From Albifimbria verrucaria (taxonomy: Eukaryota; Ascomycota; Sordariomycetes; Hypocreales; Stachybotryaceae): 64,000 bases of DNA. Shown one piece after another: positions 12,367 through 25,400 of this stretch. The DNA lies in contig JAHREC010000009.1 of NCBI GenBank assembly GCA_020081605.1, positions 3,410,001-3,474,000 of the forward strand, read 5' to 3'. The position numbers were made by a program, and so were the translations under genes. Position 1 is the first letter of the stretch; each line of letters begins with the position of its first letter. Under the pieces are notes generated by a model, which was not told where the DNA came from, ran no database searches, and saw only the letters and a program-made list of their open reading frames with translations.

Positions 12367-14307
12367 ATGCGCCATCTGCCCTTGCAAAATGCAGTCTGCG
12401 TGCTTTGCCGCTTTCCCATCTGGCTGAATGAGAATATTGCTGCCGGTGCGTTCGTCCTGACCAGCTTGATATCCGGCCAGACTAACACTGACTGCCCGTT
12501 CCAGTCCTTGGCGGCTATGAAGCACACAGCTACTCGGCCTTCACTTTTTGCTTCAAGTTGCCCGAGCACGGGCATCCTTTTAAACATGTCGCGGTACACG
12601 AGAAAACCCGCTCGCTCCTGTGGAGGCTTTGTCGGTACCAGACCTGTGGTCACTGCCGCAAGGCTGACGATGCTGCCTTGTATCACGTTGACTGCTATAA
12701 AATGGTTGCCAAGCACTTCAAACGACTGCGCCTTTGGGACATCTGGACAATTTCAATATGGTCGCAGCCTTTTCCTAAAGCCCAGTACCACTCCTGGCCT
12801 GGTTCCTCAACCGCTATTTTCAGCAACGTTGGTCCAACACTAGAAGAACTGGCAGCCCACATCACTAGGTTACCAGAAGAGCTTCGGAAAGACATCGTTC
12901 GCGCCTGCAACCGACATATATATGCGAGGCTTCTCACGGCTCTGCACCGAAGAAGCCTATTCAGTTCCTTGCTGGACGAGTACCATATCGAGCAGGAGAT
13001 TGCCTTTCCTGAAATAGCTTCCTGGGACCGGACGAATCGCTTGGTCCGTGGTGACTCTGGGCACAAGTGGGTGAGGATTCAACTCGATGACCTTGGCGCT
13101 GCAAGTCTGGAGACTTTGACCACAAAGCCCAAAAACAGCCCTGCTGAGCCCTGTCTCAACAGAGGTTACGTAGTCGAGAATCTTCCAAGACTGAAGGACT
13201 CGACTATCAGGTTAAAGGCAAGTAACACATCCTTATCCTATCCACATGGGGCTAACACTGAAAAGGGGCAATATCTTCGCATTAGTACCAAGGATGCTCT
13301 GCAGATATGGGATACTCCACAACCCCCAACCACAACCATCTCGTGGTACAGCAAGGATCTTCCACCCATATTTGTGAGGTCTATTATGACAGGAGATTTG
13401 ACCGGTGTAACGGCTTTCTGTCACGGCGGCTCGGTGCATTGGATCCACCCACACTATGCCGGCGAAGACAAGACAGACGCTCCGTTCCCAAACCAAGAAG
13501 ACTTTCATCCTTCTGAGAGAGTCGAGTATACTCCGATCTTTTATCCGCTCGCACCTGACGAATGTGTCGAGTCGGTTTGGGTGCGTTATCGAGGCAACAG
13601 AAACAATCGAGCGGACATCACATTGGTTGTGAGTATTTCCTTGGCACGTTGCACCTCTTCACCTAGCCTGCAGCTAACACCAAGCAGCTGGTAACTGATT
13701 TCGGTCGACCGCTCGTCATGGGCAAATACGTACACCCGTCACATGCCGGTGTCACATTCGCCCCTGTACAACTTAACATAGGCAGGCATCTGCTTCTCCT
13801 CGCCATGACCCTACCTTTTCCGACCGAAACTTTGCAGTTGTCGCTCCGGGTCCAGGTGGAGAGGGCGGTTCAATGATGGTGCCCCAACATCTAGCTAGAG
13901 CCCTGTACCCTCCGCTCGAGCCGGACGATATGCTGTACTTATCCGTGGCTCCCTTCATGAACATCCGTCAAATAACACTCTTCTACAAAACCACTTCCGA
14001 AGAGTCTGGGCGCCAGTACACTGGTATAATATTTGAATACAACGACTCCGCGTTTGAGTCGGTAGGTAGCTGCTACGGGTGGCAGCATAGCGAGGTCGTC
14101 TCGCATCCGGTGGAGATTTTTGTATTCCATGAAACCGGTCGCATGAATCTTTCCTTGAGGCCCTCCACAGAGTGGAAGGTACAGATTCAGGATCGACCGC
14201 AATCTCATAAAATTGCACTAGGAGACACGCTGCTGTGGTGGTTTGATGACGGAGGCGTACGCATGGTAGACTCGCAGACAAGAGCGCAGGCCGCACCTCA
14301 TCAGTAA
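12367..14307 (+). CDS. hypothetical protein with an N-terminal cysteine cluster
   Basis: Function not recognised. The start is MRHLPLQNAVCVLCRFPIWL at 12367, the only ATG in frame before the first CxxC. Exons: 12367-12445, 12505-13628 and 13688-14307 (GTGCGT and GTGAGT donors). Cysteines occur as CVLC near the start and as CRYQTCGHCRK followed by HVDC, spaced like a zinc-binding module. The middle is charged (GPTLEELAAHITRLPEELRK). The C-terminal part (GRPLVMGKY ... FAVVAPGPGGEGG ... EPDDMLYLSVAP) matches my recollection of a recurring fungal domain of unknown function. The frame breaks near 13800, consistent with one missing base; with it, the length is exactly 607 codons plus stop. Convergent with ATP12. 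Confidence 0.75.
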
Positions 14308-14536
14308 GTCTTTAGGTCCTCGGGTGAGGCTTGTTTACGACTACTTGCGAACTTCGAGTTGGATTGTATTAATGGTTAGTATGCAAGATACCCCAAAAGC
14401 TTGGGTCGGGAGACTCATTGATATCAACAAATTATTGGTTTGTGTGTACAATGTCTTTGTATCTAGATAGTCTACAGTTCGTGTATGTTCTACAAAACCT
14501 ACAGGCGGTAGATCCGCTGTATAATTTATTCGTGCC

Positions 14537-15725
14537 TTAGTGGGCCCTTCCAGTTCCAGACACCAGCAGCACAACGCTGCCCAGTTGCCTGCGGATATCT
14601 TCCTTGTTCACGTCGTGCGTGTCTTCAACCTCACCCCACTGCTCGGTCTGCCAGTCAACCTCCAGGCTGGTGGCCTTGGCGGCCGTCTCGACGCCGAACA
14701 CCTCTCCTTGGTTCAGTCGGCCTGCACCGACAGGGCCCTCGCTCCATTCGGTGACGAATCGCGCCGCCGCGACGAGACTCTTGGTGGCCAGGACAGCTCG
14801 CTCCAGGCCGGCAATCTCCCATGAGTTGAGACCCATAATCCAGCCTTGCACGACTTCGCGCACGCCCTCGGCCTGTTTGTTCGGGACGATCGAATGGCCA
14901 TCCAATACAGGCTCGATCTTGATACCGGGCCAGACATGCGTGGTCATGAAAGACACAATTTCATCTGCGGTGCGCTTCTGCACATCACGCAGGGACTCGC
15001 CAGCCTCGTTCTTGAGGTCGATTTCGCTGGCCGGGGCGCCCAGCATAGTAAGGAGTCGGTGTCGAGATATCGAAGAACGGCTGTGGCGATGGTGGTGCGG
15101 ATCTTGGCCGAAGCGGGTGTATCTGCGGCATCGTCTGCCTCGATGTCGAGCGCACGGCAAACGAGACTCGTCAAGGGAATCAGGTGCTGCCTCGTGGCTT
15201 GTTGGGCAGATGTCAGGAGATCCCACTCTAGGGCCAGGGCGGTGGCCAGGTTGGGCTTTGATAGAGGAAGGCGAATGATTTCTTTGGTCTGGGGATGCCT
15301 CAGGGGTCGCGAATCGAGGAAGACTTGCAAAGTGCCTACAAAGGAATTAGTTTTCTCCTCGATGGATAGACATTGAGCTGAGCTCTGGTGTCGCGGGATG
15401 CACGGCTCTATCTGGACGCACCATCAGCTTCTGACACGCTCACATCCTTCCAGAAGCGCTTCTTCAGGCCTCCTGTCTTGCCAGCCTGGGCCGATCGGAT
15501 CTCCTTTGCGTTCTTGAGCATCTCGGCCTGCTTCCTCCGGCGCTGAACACGCTCGTGAAGGGTGCCGGCGGCGGGCATGGGCGGCTCAGGCGGCGGGCCT
15601 GTTCCCACGATCGGGGCGACATTGGCGGTGCGGACAACGGTCGAGTGAAGGAGGCGAGCTGGTGAAGGCGACGGGCCCGAGATGCGCGGGCGCAGCCGCA
15701 GGGCTAGGCGCGCAGTGGACTCCAT
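14537..15725 (-). CDS. ATP12: ATP12 family F1-ATP synthase assembly chaperone
   Basis: Mitochondrial matrix chaperone that binds the F1 alpha subunit during assembly of ATP synthase. Exons: 15725-15422 and 15335-14537, donor GTGCGT and acceptor TTTGTAG. The N-terminus is basic and hydroxylated (MESTARLALRLRPRISG), as for a matrix-targeting leader. Conserved stretches are LKKRFWKDVSV, the QVFLDSRPLRHPQTKEI block, LPLSKPNLATALALEWDLL and the C-terminal VEDTHDVNKEDIRRQLGS. The frame breaks near 15033 in a CCCC run; one added base restores it and gives 367 codons. It starts about 780 bp from the oppositely oriented SEC21, so the two share a promoter region. Confidence 0.92.
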
Positions 15726-16503
15726 GGCGAGGAATTGGGATAACTCGCGATGTTTTGTGTGCTTGTTGAGATGAGGAGAGTTGCGCAGGAGAAGTCGTCG
15801 ACGTAGAAAAAATGATGTCAGTCCGGGGCAAAGGGTCCGAGCCGTTCGGTCAAGCGATCGACGTGAGCAAAGTTACAGCGACTTCACCGAAAGTCTCACC
15901 TCGACTCGAGTTGAGGAAAAAATGTGGGTAAGTTAATTGATGGAAGGAAAGCTACAGGTACGGATTGCAAGTACTAGCAAGGCTGGTTGGCGTACTTGTA
16001 CCTTGGCCTTTTAATAGGTGGCCTATTTTGGGCATGGTCCAGCACGTCAGTCAGGTTGAGGGCAGTGAAGATGGATGGGGAAGAACTTTAACCTGGAGCA
16101 AACAAAACAATGGAATTTACTGTTATTTCTGTCTCCAATTCTACTGCAGCAGTAATTCCCTCCGATTCACACAGCAATTGCTTTCAATGTCTCCAACCCC
16201 GTCAGCACTATGCTTGCTGCGCACGCTCATCAAGTAAGGTCCCTCTCTTGCTTACCTCAGGTATCCGTACATTAGGTACCTACCACCTACCTAGGTACCT
16301 ACTAAGGTACATTAGGTGCCTCCTACCTTTAATCCTTTACCGCCTACCAGCTTGGTGGGGTCGATCGAAGCTCCCCATCACGTGACGCTTCCCAATCCAT
16401 CCCTTAGCCAAGTGTCAACGTGGTGATATTCACCCCCAAGAATAGGGTCTCGCCATAGAACCACGATACCCGTCAGCCATCCTTCACAACCCAGTTGCCC
16501 AAC
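15726..16503. promoter_or_regulatory. divergent promoter region of ATP12 and SEC21
   Basis: A 778-bp region between two head-to-head housekeeping genes. The part nearer SEC21 carries a cluster of palindromic GGTACCTA-type motifs at about 16268-16330, annotated separately. No TATA element that I would defend. Confidence 0.6.
16268..16330. repeat. clustered AGGTACCTA palindromes
   Basis: Several imperfect copies of AGGTACCTA or TACCTAGGTA in about 60 bp (TTAGGTACCTACCACC, CTAGGTACCTACTAAGG, ATTAGGTGCC). Short AGGTAC-rich palindromes are common between genes in Sordariomycetes. A protein-binding role is possible but not shown. Confidence 0.7.
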
Positions 16504-19482
16504 ATGAGCTACGGCAAGAAGGATGAGGACGCAGATATGGGCCTGGTCAAGGTGGACCGGACCCAGGTCTTTCAAGAAGGTCGGTGTCCATCAATTGTCC
16601 CCAGTCCCCTCCCTACCTCCCGCCATAGCTAACCTGCCCGACAGCACGATTGTTCAACAACTCGCCCATCCAGCCTCGCCAATGCCGCATCCTCCTGACC
16701 AAGATTGCCCTGCTCCTCTACACCGGAGAGAACTTCCCACCAACGAGGCCACCACCCTTTTCTTCGGCATCTCCAAGCTCTTCCAGAACAAGGATGCCAG
16801 CCTTCGCCAGATGGTCCACCTTGTTATCAAGGAGCTGGCCAACTCGGCCGAGGACATTATCATGGTCACCAGCACCATCATGAAGGACACCGGCGGTGGT
16901 AGCGATGCGATTTATCGACCTAACGCGATTCGAGCCCTGTGTCGCATCATTGATGTACGCGACACCTCCTTTCCCCAACCAGGACTCGGATGGTGCATGC
17001 TGACACTCCTGCAGGCTACAACCGTTCAGTCGATCGAGCGAGTGATGAAGACGGCCATCGTGGATAAGAACCCTCGGTATCATCCGCCGCCCTTGTTTCC
17101 TCCTACCACCTTTTGCCCGTTGCTAGGGATGTCGTCCGACGTTGGCAGAGCGAGACTCAGGAGGCCGCCGCCTCTACCAAGTCTGGCGGTGGCTTCTCCC
17201 TGGGCTTCTCTACCTCTGGAAGCCAGGTTCCCATCAACAACTCCACCATGACCCAGTACCACGCAATCGGATTGCTATACCAGATGCGAATGCACGACCG
17301 CATGGCCCTCGTCAAGATGGTTCAGCAGTTTGGTGCTGCGGGAGCCATCAAGAGCCCGGCCGCTCTCGTCATGCTTGTTCGACTCGCCGCTCAGCTGGCT
17401 GAGGATGACCCTTCGCTGAGGAAGCCCATGATGCAGCTCCTCGATGGCTGGCTGCGCCACAAGAGCGAGATGGTCAACTTCGAGGCCGCCAAGGCCATCT
17501 GTGACATGAGGGACGTTACCGACGCCGAGGTCGCCCAGGCTGTGCATGTTCTCCAGCTCTTCCTGACCTCGCCCCGAGCAGTCACCAAGTTCGCCGCCCT
17601 CCGCATCCTGCACAGCTTCGCCTCCTTCAAGCCCAGCGCCGTCAGCGTCTGCAACCCCGACATTGAGCTCCTCATCTCCAACAGCAACCGCTCAATTGCT
17701 ACCTTTGCCATCACCACCCTCCTCAAGACCGGTACCGAGTCCAGCGTGGACCGCCTGATGAAGCAAATATCGGGTTTCATGTCGGAAATCACAGACGAGT
17801 TCAAGATCACCATTGTCGAAGCCATCCGCACTCTCTGCCTCAAGTTCCCCAGCAAGCAGGCTGGTATGCTGACCTTCCTGAGCGGCATTCTACGAGACGA
17901 GGGCGGTTACGAGTTCAAGCGCGCGGTCGTCGAGAGCATGTTCGATCTCATCAAGTTCGTTCCCGACTCCAAGGAGGAGGCTCTTGCTCACCTCTGCGAG
18001 TTCATCGAGGACTGCGAGTTTACGAAATTGGCTGTCCGTATCATCCACCTCATTGGTCTTGAGGGCCCCAAGACTTCCCAGCCTACCAAGTACATCCGAT
18101 ACATCTACAACCGAGTCGTTCTCGAGAACGCCATTGTGCGTGCTGCCGCCGTCACGGCCCTCGCCAAGTTTGGCGTTGGACAGAAGGATCCCGACGTCAA
18201 GAGCAGTGTCAGAGTTCTGCTCACTCGTTGCTTGGATGATGTCGATGACGAAGTCCGAGACCGTGCTGCTTTGAACCTGAAGCTCATGAACGAGGAGGAT
18301 GATGAGATGGCCGAGAACTTTGTTAAGAACGGTAAGAACTTCCCGGTGTCGTAATCCGCTGCTCTGCTAACTTGCTATTAGAAAACATGTTCTCGCTCCC
18401 TTACTTCGAGCACCAGCTTGTCATGTACGTGTCTTCTGACGACAAGTCAACATTCAACGACCCCTTCGATATCAGCAAGATCCCCGTGGTCACCCGCGAG
18501 CAGGCCGATGCCGAGGACCGTACCAAGAAGCTCACGGCTACCACCCCTACCATCAAGGCACCCAAGGTCGGCGCCGCCAAGCCTGCGGCTACTGGTGCCG
18601 AGGCTGCTGCCTCTGCTTCTGCTCAGGCACAGCGCTATGCTCAGGAGCTGATGCAGATCCCCGAGATGAAGGAGTTTGGCAGCGTTCTCAAGTCCTCGCC
18701 AGTTGTCGAGCTTACTGAGGCCGAGACTGAGTATGTTGTCACTTTGGTGAAGCACATCTTCAAGGAGCACGTTGTCTTGCAGTACGAGGTTAAGAACACT
18801 CTGCCGGACACTGTTTTGGAGAATGTGTCCGTGGTCGCCACCCTGCCGATGATGAAGACCTTGAGGAGGTCTTCATTATCCAGGCTGAGAAGCTTCCTAC
18901 CGACGAGCCCGGAAAGGTCTACGTCGCCTTCAGCAAGGTCAACGGCGAGGCTACCCTGCCCATCACCACATTCTCCAACGTGCTCAAGTTCACCAGCAAG
19001 GAGATTGACCCCTCAACTGGTGAGCCCGAGGACACTGGTTACGACGACGAGTACGAGGTTTCGGAGTTCGATCTTACAGGCAGTGATTACATTGTCCCGA
19101 CATTTGCCAGCAACTTCAACCATCTTTGGGAGCAGATTGGCGCTTCAGGGAGGAAGCGGAGGAGACTCTGCAGCTCAGTGGCATGAAGAGCATAGTCGGT
19201 AAGTTTGCTCACATCAAATTCTGCCAGCTCATTTGCTAACAAAGGACAGATGCGACGGAACAACTGGCCAAGACCCTGTCCCTGCAACCGCTTGAGGGCA
19301 CAGATGTCCCTGTCAACCAGAGCACACACACCCTGAAGCTGCTCGGTAAGAGCGTCAACGGCGGAAGAGTTGTGGCCAATGTTCGCATGGCCTTCTCGTC
19401 AAAGTCTGGCGTCACGACCAAGATCACCGTCAGGAGTGAGGAGGAGGGTGTCGCGGCGCTGGTCATCGCGTCTGTGGCTTAA
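16504..19482 (+). CDS. SEC21: coatomer (COPI) subunit gamma
   Basis: Large COPI adaptor subunit acting at the Golgi in retrograde vesicle traffic. Exons: 16504-16579, 16645-16954, 17015-18331, 18382-19198 and 19250-19482. The N-terminal trunk starts MSYGKKDEDADMGLVKVDRT and contains LFNNSPIQPRQC, ATTLFFGISKLFQ, YRPNAIRALCRIID and many helical repeats. The C-terminal appendage region includes FSKVNGEATLPITTFSNVLK and ends SEEEGVAALVIASVA. Frames break near 16744, 17073, 18841 and 19150. Each is explained by one missing base (C, T, C, G) in a short run, and adding four bases gives exactly 918 codons plus stop. For an essential gene, sequencing undercall is far more likely than decay. Confidence 0.95.
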
Positions 19483-19940
19483 GTGCTTGGAGTGTGTTGC
19501 GGGTAATAATTGTCTTGGTTGAATTCAGGCCTAGCGATGATGACTGCCGTGCGACTACGACTTGGTTGCCCATCTTGGCTACGCCAGGGCAATGGTCGTT
19601 GCTTCGTGGGCAAAACTGGTCAATGCATAATCTTTGTGGGTTGAAAGGGTTATGGAATGCATTGGGCTGGCAAGGGACGGCTCGAGGTGCCGGACTACGA
19701 GAGCTGCAGTAGAGCAGTGTTGATTGTAACGGCTTATGACGGTCGAACAAAAGGGCATATTGCATGTCTTATAGCAGTTTGTTTAGAAAGAGGTGCAAAT
19801 TATCAGGCGTTGATTTATGGCAAGAGGTTTTGCATTTTTTCGTAGTGTCTTAAGTGTCGTAGGCGGTCATCATGAGCGTCATTATCAGGGAACAAAGAGT
19901 GTCGTCCTTAACTGTACAGCCGTCACAACAGTCGTTTAAT
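19483..19940. other. convergent 3' region of SEC21 and the NIF3-type gene
   Basis: No gene seen; 3' regions of two converging genes. Confidence 0.5.
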
Positions 19941-20370
19941 CTAGAAATCCTCCAGTCTGTAGACATTGTACGCAGGCTCTTCATACGGGTGAGCTCTGTG
20001 ATGATGTGAGCTACCGTTGGGAGGCAAGAATTGCAATGGATAACGGCAGTGGAAAGGAGAATCTCAGGCACGGGGAAACTCACTCCTTCAGTGCAGCGAC
20101 AGCATTGCGGGCTACATCAAGGCCGAGACACAACGTCTCCACGCGAACCTCGGGCGTCTGCTCAAGGGCGCCAACCTGGCCGATGTGCGGATTGGCGGCG
20201 TCTCCGGGGCGGAACTGGCCGGTGCCCGAGGTGGACCAGCAGCACTCGGTGTAGTTGCCCGGGCCCGGGTAGCGTCCGGCGCCGGCCTTGAAGATGGCGG
20301 CCTTGCAGGCGTCGACGGCGGCGGGAGGGGCGTAGAAGACGAGGGTAAACCGAGCGATAGGAGAAGCCAT
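19941..20370 (-). CDS. small NIF3-like (dimeric alpha-beta barrel) protein
   Basis: A protein of about 113 residues resembling the short fungal NGG1-interacting-factor-3-type proteins, which correspond to the alpha-beta insert of NIF3/YqfO. Biochemical role unknown. Exons: 20370-20084 and 19995-19941 (donor GTGAGT, acceptor ATCACAG). Signatures: TLVFYAPPAAVDACKAAIF, GAGRYPGPGNYTECCWSTSG, GTGQFRPGDAANPHIGQVG and the C-terminal AHPYEEPAYNVYRLEDF. No frameshift is needed, unlike most neighbours; it is also one of the shortest genes here. Confidence 0.88.
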
Positions 20371-21240
20371 GTTTTTGTATGGATGGAGTGTTCAATTCAT
20401 GTCTCGGGAAGAAGAGACGGAGCAAAGGCTGTGATGAGGGGTTGAGAGGAGGGAGTTGATGGTGGGTTATGCTGTGCACTCGAACTTGGACTTACCCTAT
20501 AACGAGAGGCCCATGATATTGGGGGCTTGGAGTGATTGGGGAGCAAGAGAGTAGCCTTATAATTCACAGTTCATGGCATGGTGTCTGGGGTGTAATGAGA
20601 ATGGGTTGCTATGAAACTTGAAGTCCCTAGGCTCTATTCACGGCTGCGCATTCAAATTTGAAGTTGCGACATTGATTTATTGAAGAGGTGAATTCAAGCA
20701 TGTGAAAGCCATCCCTAGGTGACGGAGCCCACAACCAACTTGCATAGATGTTCTACTCACCCAGATATTAACAGCTTACAATGAATTGGATTGAAATGGG
20801 CCCTTCAGAAATTTCATAAACATAAAACCTGTTGATTTTTAAAAATGGCGATGCGAGGGACGAAATCCTGGAAATGAGGCTCTGCAAGCATGAAGGACGC
20901 TGACCAAGCAGATGCGTAGTTTAAGGAAACCTGTCTTTGTCATGGTAGGTACTAGTAGCAGCCCTGCAAGATAACCTGGACGAACCAGATGGAAGGATTT
21001 GGTCGGCAGGTTTGGGTTGGAAGTTTGGTACGTGCTGGAGTCATCGTGCATGAGACTGATCAAGGCCCCACGTGGCAATCGTCATACGTGCTTGTGTATC
21101 CCTTTGTTGCTACGCTGAGGATGCAATTGCCTTGTCACGCGACACTCGTCATGCCAGTGAACAGAACCTGCTGATTTGGAGACGAGAAGGAAAAGGGAGG
21201 CTCAGGGAGATTGGGTAGGTTGCTTACTATGTACTTTCGG

Positions 21241-21292
21241 ATAGGATAGGATAGGATAGGGGTGGGTGTAAGGCTGATCTGACCTGACCTGA
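21241..21292. repeat. (ATAGG)n followed by (TGACC)n
   Basis: Four ATAGG units at 21241-21260, then three degenerate TGACC units at about 21274-21292. Confidence 0.85.
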
Positions 21293-21438
21293 CGCCCAGG
21301 TTCGTGCAGTAGTAAGGTAAGGTTGAGAGGCACGGTGTTTGCGGTGTCCAACAGCAGCTCGCGTGGGAGGAGGAGGTACTTTTGCTCCAAGTAAAACAAC
21401 AAGCACGAGAAGCTTGAAGGGTCAGGGAAGGGAGACTT

Positions 21439-21474
21439 AAAAAAAAAAAAAAAAAAAGAGAGAGAGAGAGAGAG
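21439..21474. repeat. A19 run followed by (GA)n
   Basis: Nineteen consecutive A (21439-21457) and then GA repeats to about 21474. Lengths here are uncertain if homopolymers are undercalled. Confidence 0.85.
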
Positions 21475-22446
21475 CAAGCCAAGTCTTCTGAAAAGACAGA
21501 AGAGCGCCTGGTTTTACCCAAGGTGTCTTATATTGTCTCATATGAAGGCGGTTGGTCTGCTCCGCGCTCTCAAAACCGGAGGTACCAGAGGCTACCGTCG
21601 GCCTGGCTGAGCGGCGCAGCTTAACGCATTGATGCCAGATGTACATGCAGGTCCCAGCTACCGTCCCGACGGGGCACGCCCGGGACACGTAGGCGAGTAC
21701 GTGTGTTGGTAATTTAACGACGTTGCCTCCCCTCACTCAGGAGCATGTGGTGACGAAGACGATAAGCTTAATGGGTGACCCTTGGCAGCTGTAGCTGTAG
21801 TTGTACTGTTGCGAGAGAGTTTAGGCTCGACGCGCATTCCAAGGGCTCTGGGCGCCGTCGTCGCAGAGCTCCCGTCTGCAAACGACGCCAGTGGATATGG
21901 TGCGGATCGGATTCGGTAAGCAGCAGTGATTGATTGCCCTGTAGCAGTAGCACTAGCACAGCAATACGTGTATAGCAGGTTCTGTAGTCTGGGGAGGGAA
22001 CTTTTTCAGGCCAGCCTGTTACTGCAGCTGTTGCTGCTGTTGCTACTAGCCAGGTACAACGACGTCAGGATCCCTTCTGCTGGGTGCCCGAGGTACCAGT
22101 GCTCTGCCCGTCCGCTGCTGGGCTGGTGGTGTTGCAGGGTACCCGGTACCTGTCGACGCGAAACCGAAACCCTGCCAAGGCACGTCGCTGTAGTTTTAAG
22201 CCCTTCAGCCCAGGTGCTAAAGGTACCTCTGGCTTCGTACCTCCAACGCAAATCAAACTAATTCGCCCATAAACGCCAAGTCTCCTGTTTCCACATCTTT
22301 CATGTTGTCCATCTTCCTACACTCTCTCCCTGCACAGCCTCTCCTCCTCCCCGTCCCGCTCGCTCGCCCTCCGCAATCATCGCCTCCTGCTCAACCGTTC
22401 CGCTCGCCTCCCCGCCTTCCAGGGCGACCCTTGCGTTTGGCTCACC

Positions 22447-25400
22447 ATGAACGCCATCCAGCAGAAATGTCGACCCAAGCACCAGGTCCTGGTGCTCAAG
22501 TGCTATCCCCGGACCACTAAGGAGCTGTTGACGTCAAGCCCAACAGCAGCGAGCTCAGCTACCTCCTCTTCTACGCCACCAGCCGCAAGTCCAAGATCCA
22601 GAAGATCGGCGCCTTCCTCGAGAAGAAGACGGCCACCGATGTTTGGCGCATGCGAATTGGGTATGCCGACCAACCCGGGTCACCCGGCCTCTGGCTAACA
22701 ACATGTTCCCCTACAGCAACGTCCAGGTTACCCTCGGCATCCTCGCTGCCCTCCTCGACAAGCTGGGCAAGGACTTCGCCCTCATCGCCCCCAGCGTCCT
22801 CAAGATCCTCGATGTCATCCTGCGCTCCAATGACATAACCATGGTCGAGTCCTCCTTGCCTACCTTTGAGGCCTTTTGCGAACACCACGAAGCCTCCTCC
22901 TCTTCGCCGACCAAGCCTACGTCCGCCAGTACGAATCTCTCATCCGCTCATACGCAGAGCTCGCCTCGACCCGTTTGCCCCCGCCCGCGCCTCAGCCAGC
23001 GGCCCCGTTCAGATGCGATGGCGGAACGCCGGTCTCGAGGCCATAAAGAGCGTTGCCACCTCCGACGCCCTGGCTACCCTCACCGGCCGCCAGATCGATG
23101 TCATTGTCCCGATGATCTTGGAGAACCTCTGGACCGACAGCGATGACTTCCTCGAGCTCCTGCTCAAGCGCATACAGGTCGAGGAGAAGGAGGATACGGA
23201 GAAGTTCATGCGCCGCAGGACTGGTGTGGGAACGGTCGCGACCTCCGAAACCAACGCCGAACCGAACCCAGTCACTCTTCTAGGAACCGCCCTCGATGTC
23301 GACAAGCTTGCTCAGGAAGATACCGCTGCGCTCGCTCTGCAATGCCTGAAGAGCATCTTCATCGTCCCCAATCGACCCCAGATTCATGCTGCTACCGCCA
23401 CCCTACTCAAGTTCATACTGGAACGTCTGGGACAGGGGCTACTGTAGTTGGGCCATCGAAAAGAACAAGTGCGACAGCGGCTGGGCAATCAAAATCTTCT
23501 ATTATGCCGCGCGCTGGGCCCCTGTGCAGGATCGATACGTCATTCTCATCGCTACGCTCGACACCCTCACGCGTATGCCAATCAAGGCAGACACCTTGGA
23601 TCAGCATCTTACTCTTGCTGCCATGATAGGATCGCTCCTACGATCTGACGTCAACCTAATTGGACTCAGCATCATGGACGTACTTCTGAGTATGGTGAAA
23701 CAAATTAAGAAGCTGATTCAGCTATCAACAGAGACTCGCAATGGTGCCGCCGCCGAAAAGACCGAGACTGAGACCGAGGGTGCCTCGTATGCTCAGCGCA
23801 ACGAGCTCTTGGCGCGATTGGAACAATGTGTTGCTGATCTGGCCACGCATGTGTACTATGCTGATCAGATATCCGACATGATTGCAGCCATTTTGGCCCG
23901 ATTAAAGCCATCGCGCTCACCTAGCTCCCTCTCCACGCCACAGGAGAGAAACTGGACGGAAATGAGGCTGGCCTCAATGCGTCAACACTGGATCTGACGG
24001 ACGGTCCATCTCAAAACGAGGTGTTTTTGACCTATCACGCAGGACGGGCTTCCGCCTTGCGAGTGGTCAAGGGCATTCTCCTAGTCGCTAGCCCCAAGAC
24101 TAGGATCACAGGCAACATGGATCTCCCGCGGAACCGAGTACCGATCCAGGTGTGGGAGGGTACACACTGGCTCCTCCGCGACCCTGACGGACATGTGCGC
24201 AAAGCCTACGTCGATGCTTTTGTTACATGGCTAGACCGGGAGCCAACACACGCAGAAGCACTGGCCAAGACCGATCCACCATCGCAAAGATCTTCTATCA
24301 GAGGAACGCGCGATTTGCAAAGCTCGGCAACACGACGTGTTGTTTCCGGTGCTTCAAACCGCGAGCGTCAGTCTAGGGGCCGGCGCGCGCAGTTCCTTCC
24401 TCTGCTGCATCTCAGCATCTACGATAATGCATTGCAGTACACTGATAACGAAAACGACATTATTATCCTTCACATACTCCTCACCAAGCTGGTTTTCAAG
24501 CTTGGTGTAAATGCCACACACTACGGCGTTCCCATGATTTATAGACTGCAGGAAGATGTGTTGGAGGTGGAGCAGCCAGTCCACAAGGTCCGCATAGCGG
24601 CTTTGTGCCATGGCTACTTCTGGGCACTGACCGAGGCCTTCAACTTTGATGGGTCTGTCGCAGGTCGAGCCATCCACAACGAGATAGTGAGACGAAAGAG
24701 CAAGGGTTTCTGGATCGACGGAATTCGAATTCCAACTGTGCCGTTGGATACCGTGGGCATACCCGGCCAGTCTCAAGCCCAGCCTACTTGGGACATTAGC
24801 GCTCTTGAGCGAGAGGAGATACTGCCGTTTGATGACCGGACCACACTGGTGGAATGCATTGCTAGCGGCTATCGAGAAAGTCATCGGTCACCACCAGGAA
24901 GTCCAACAGCCTCGCCGAGTCGAACTATGTCTGGACCCATGCTGGGATCTACTTTGAGTGGAGCGTCGACGAGACCCGATGACGATCTGCCGAACAGCTT
25001 CCGGGAGCACATGTTGGGCGAGTGGTCCAGGGAAACAGCAATTGCAGCGCTGGCGGCAGAGGGCAAAACCGACTCACTCAATGGGTCCAGGCACGGCACG
25101 TCTGGGCTCAACCCGAATAGACTCACTATTCACAGCATCGGGGCGAATGGAGGTACCAGCCCTGCGCCAGGCTCACCTCAAGGGAGCTATCATAACCTTC
25201 GACCACACTCATACCATGTGCACGGCGAGCGAGAGCGCCTCAACACAGCGAAGCGTCACGGTAGTGTGCGTAGTGGCATCTCCCCGTCGACTACTGTGCC
25301 GAGAGGCAAGGGACCAGTTGCTTCTGTGGAGCAACTCAAAATGGTGCTATCCGGCAGCGCTGCTCCACAAGTGCCCGTTCCTAGCGGGGAGATGACGATA

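Larger units (their letters stand above)
20371..22446. other. 2-kb intergenic region with microsatellites
   Basis: No coding sequence supported. It holds short tandem repeats (annotated separately) and several GGTACC palindromes around 22090-22225. The right end is the EFR3 promoter, with a C/T-rich stretch at about 22315-22430. Confidence 0.55.

Noticed and set aside
16523..17251. A separate 242-codon gene at the start of SEC21
   Set aside because: It is a mixture of in-frame SEC21 exon sequence and out-of-frame reading caused by introns and missing bases.
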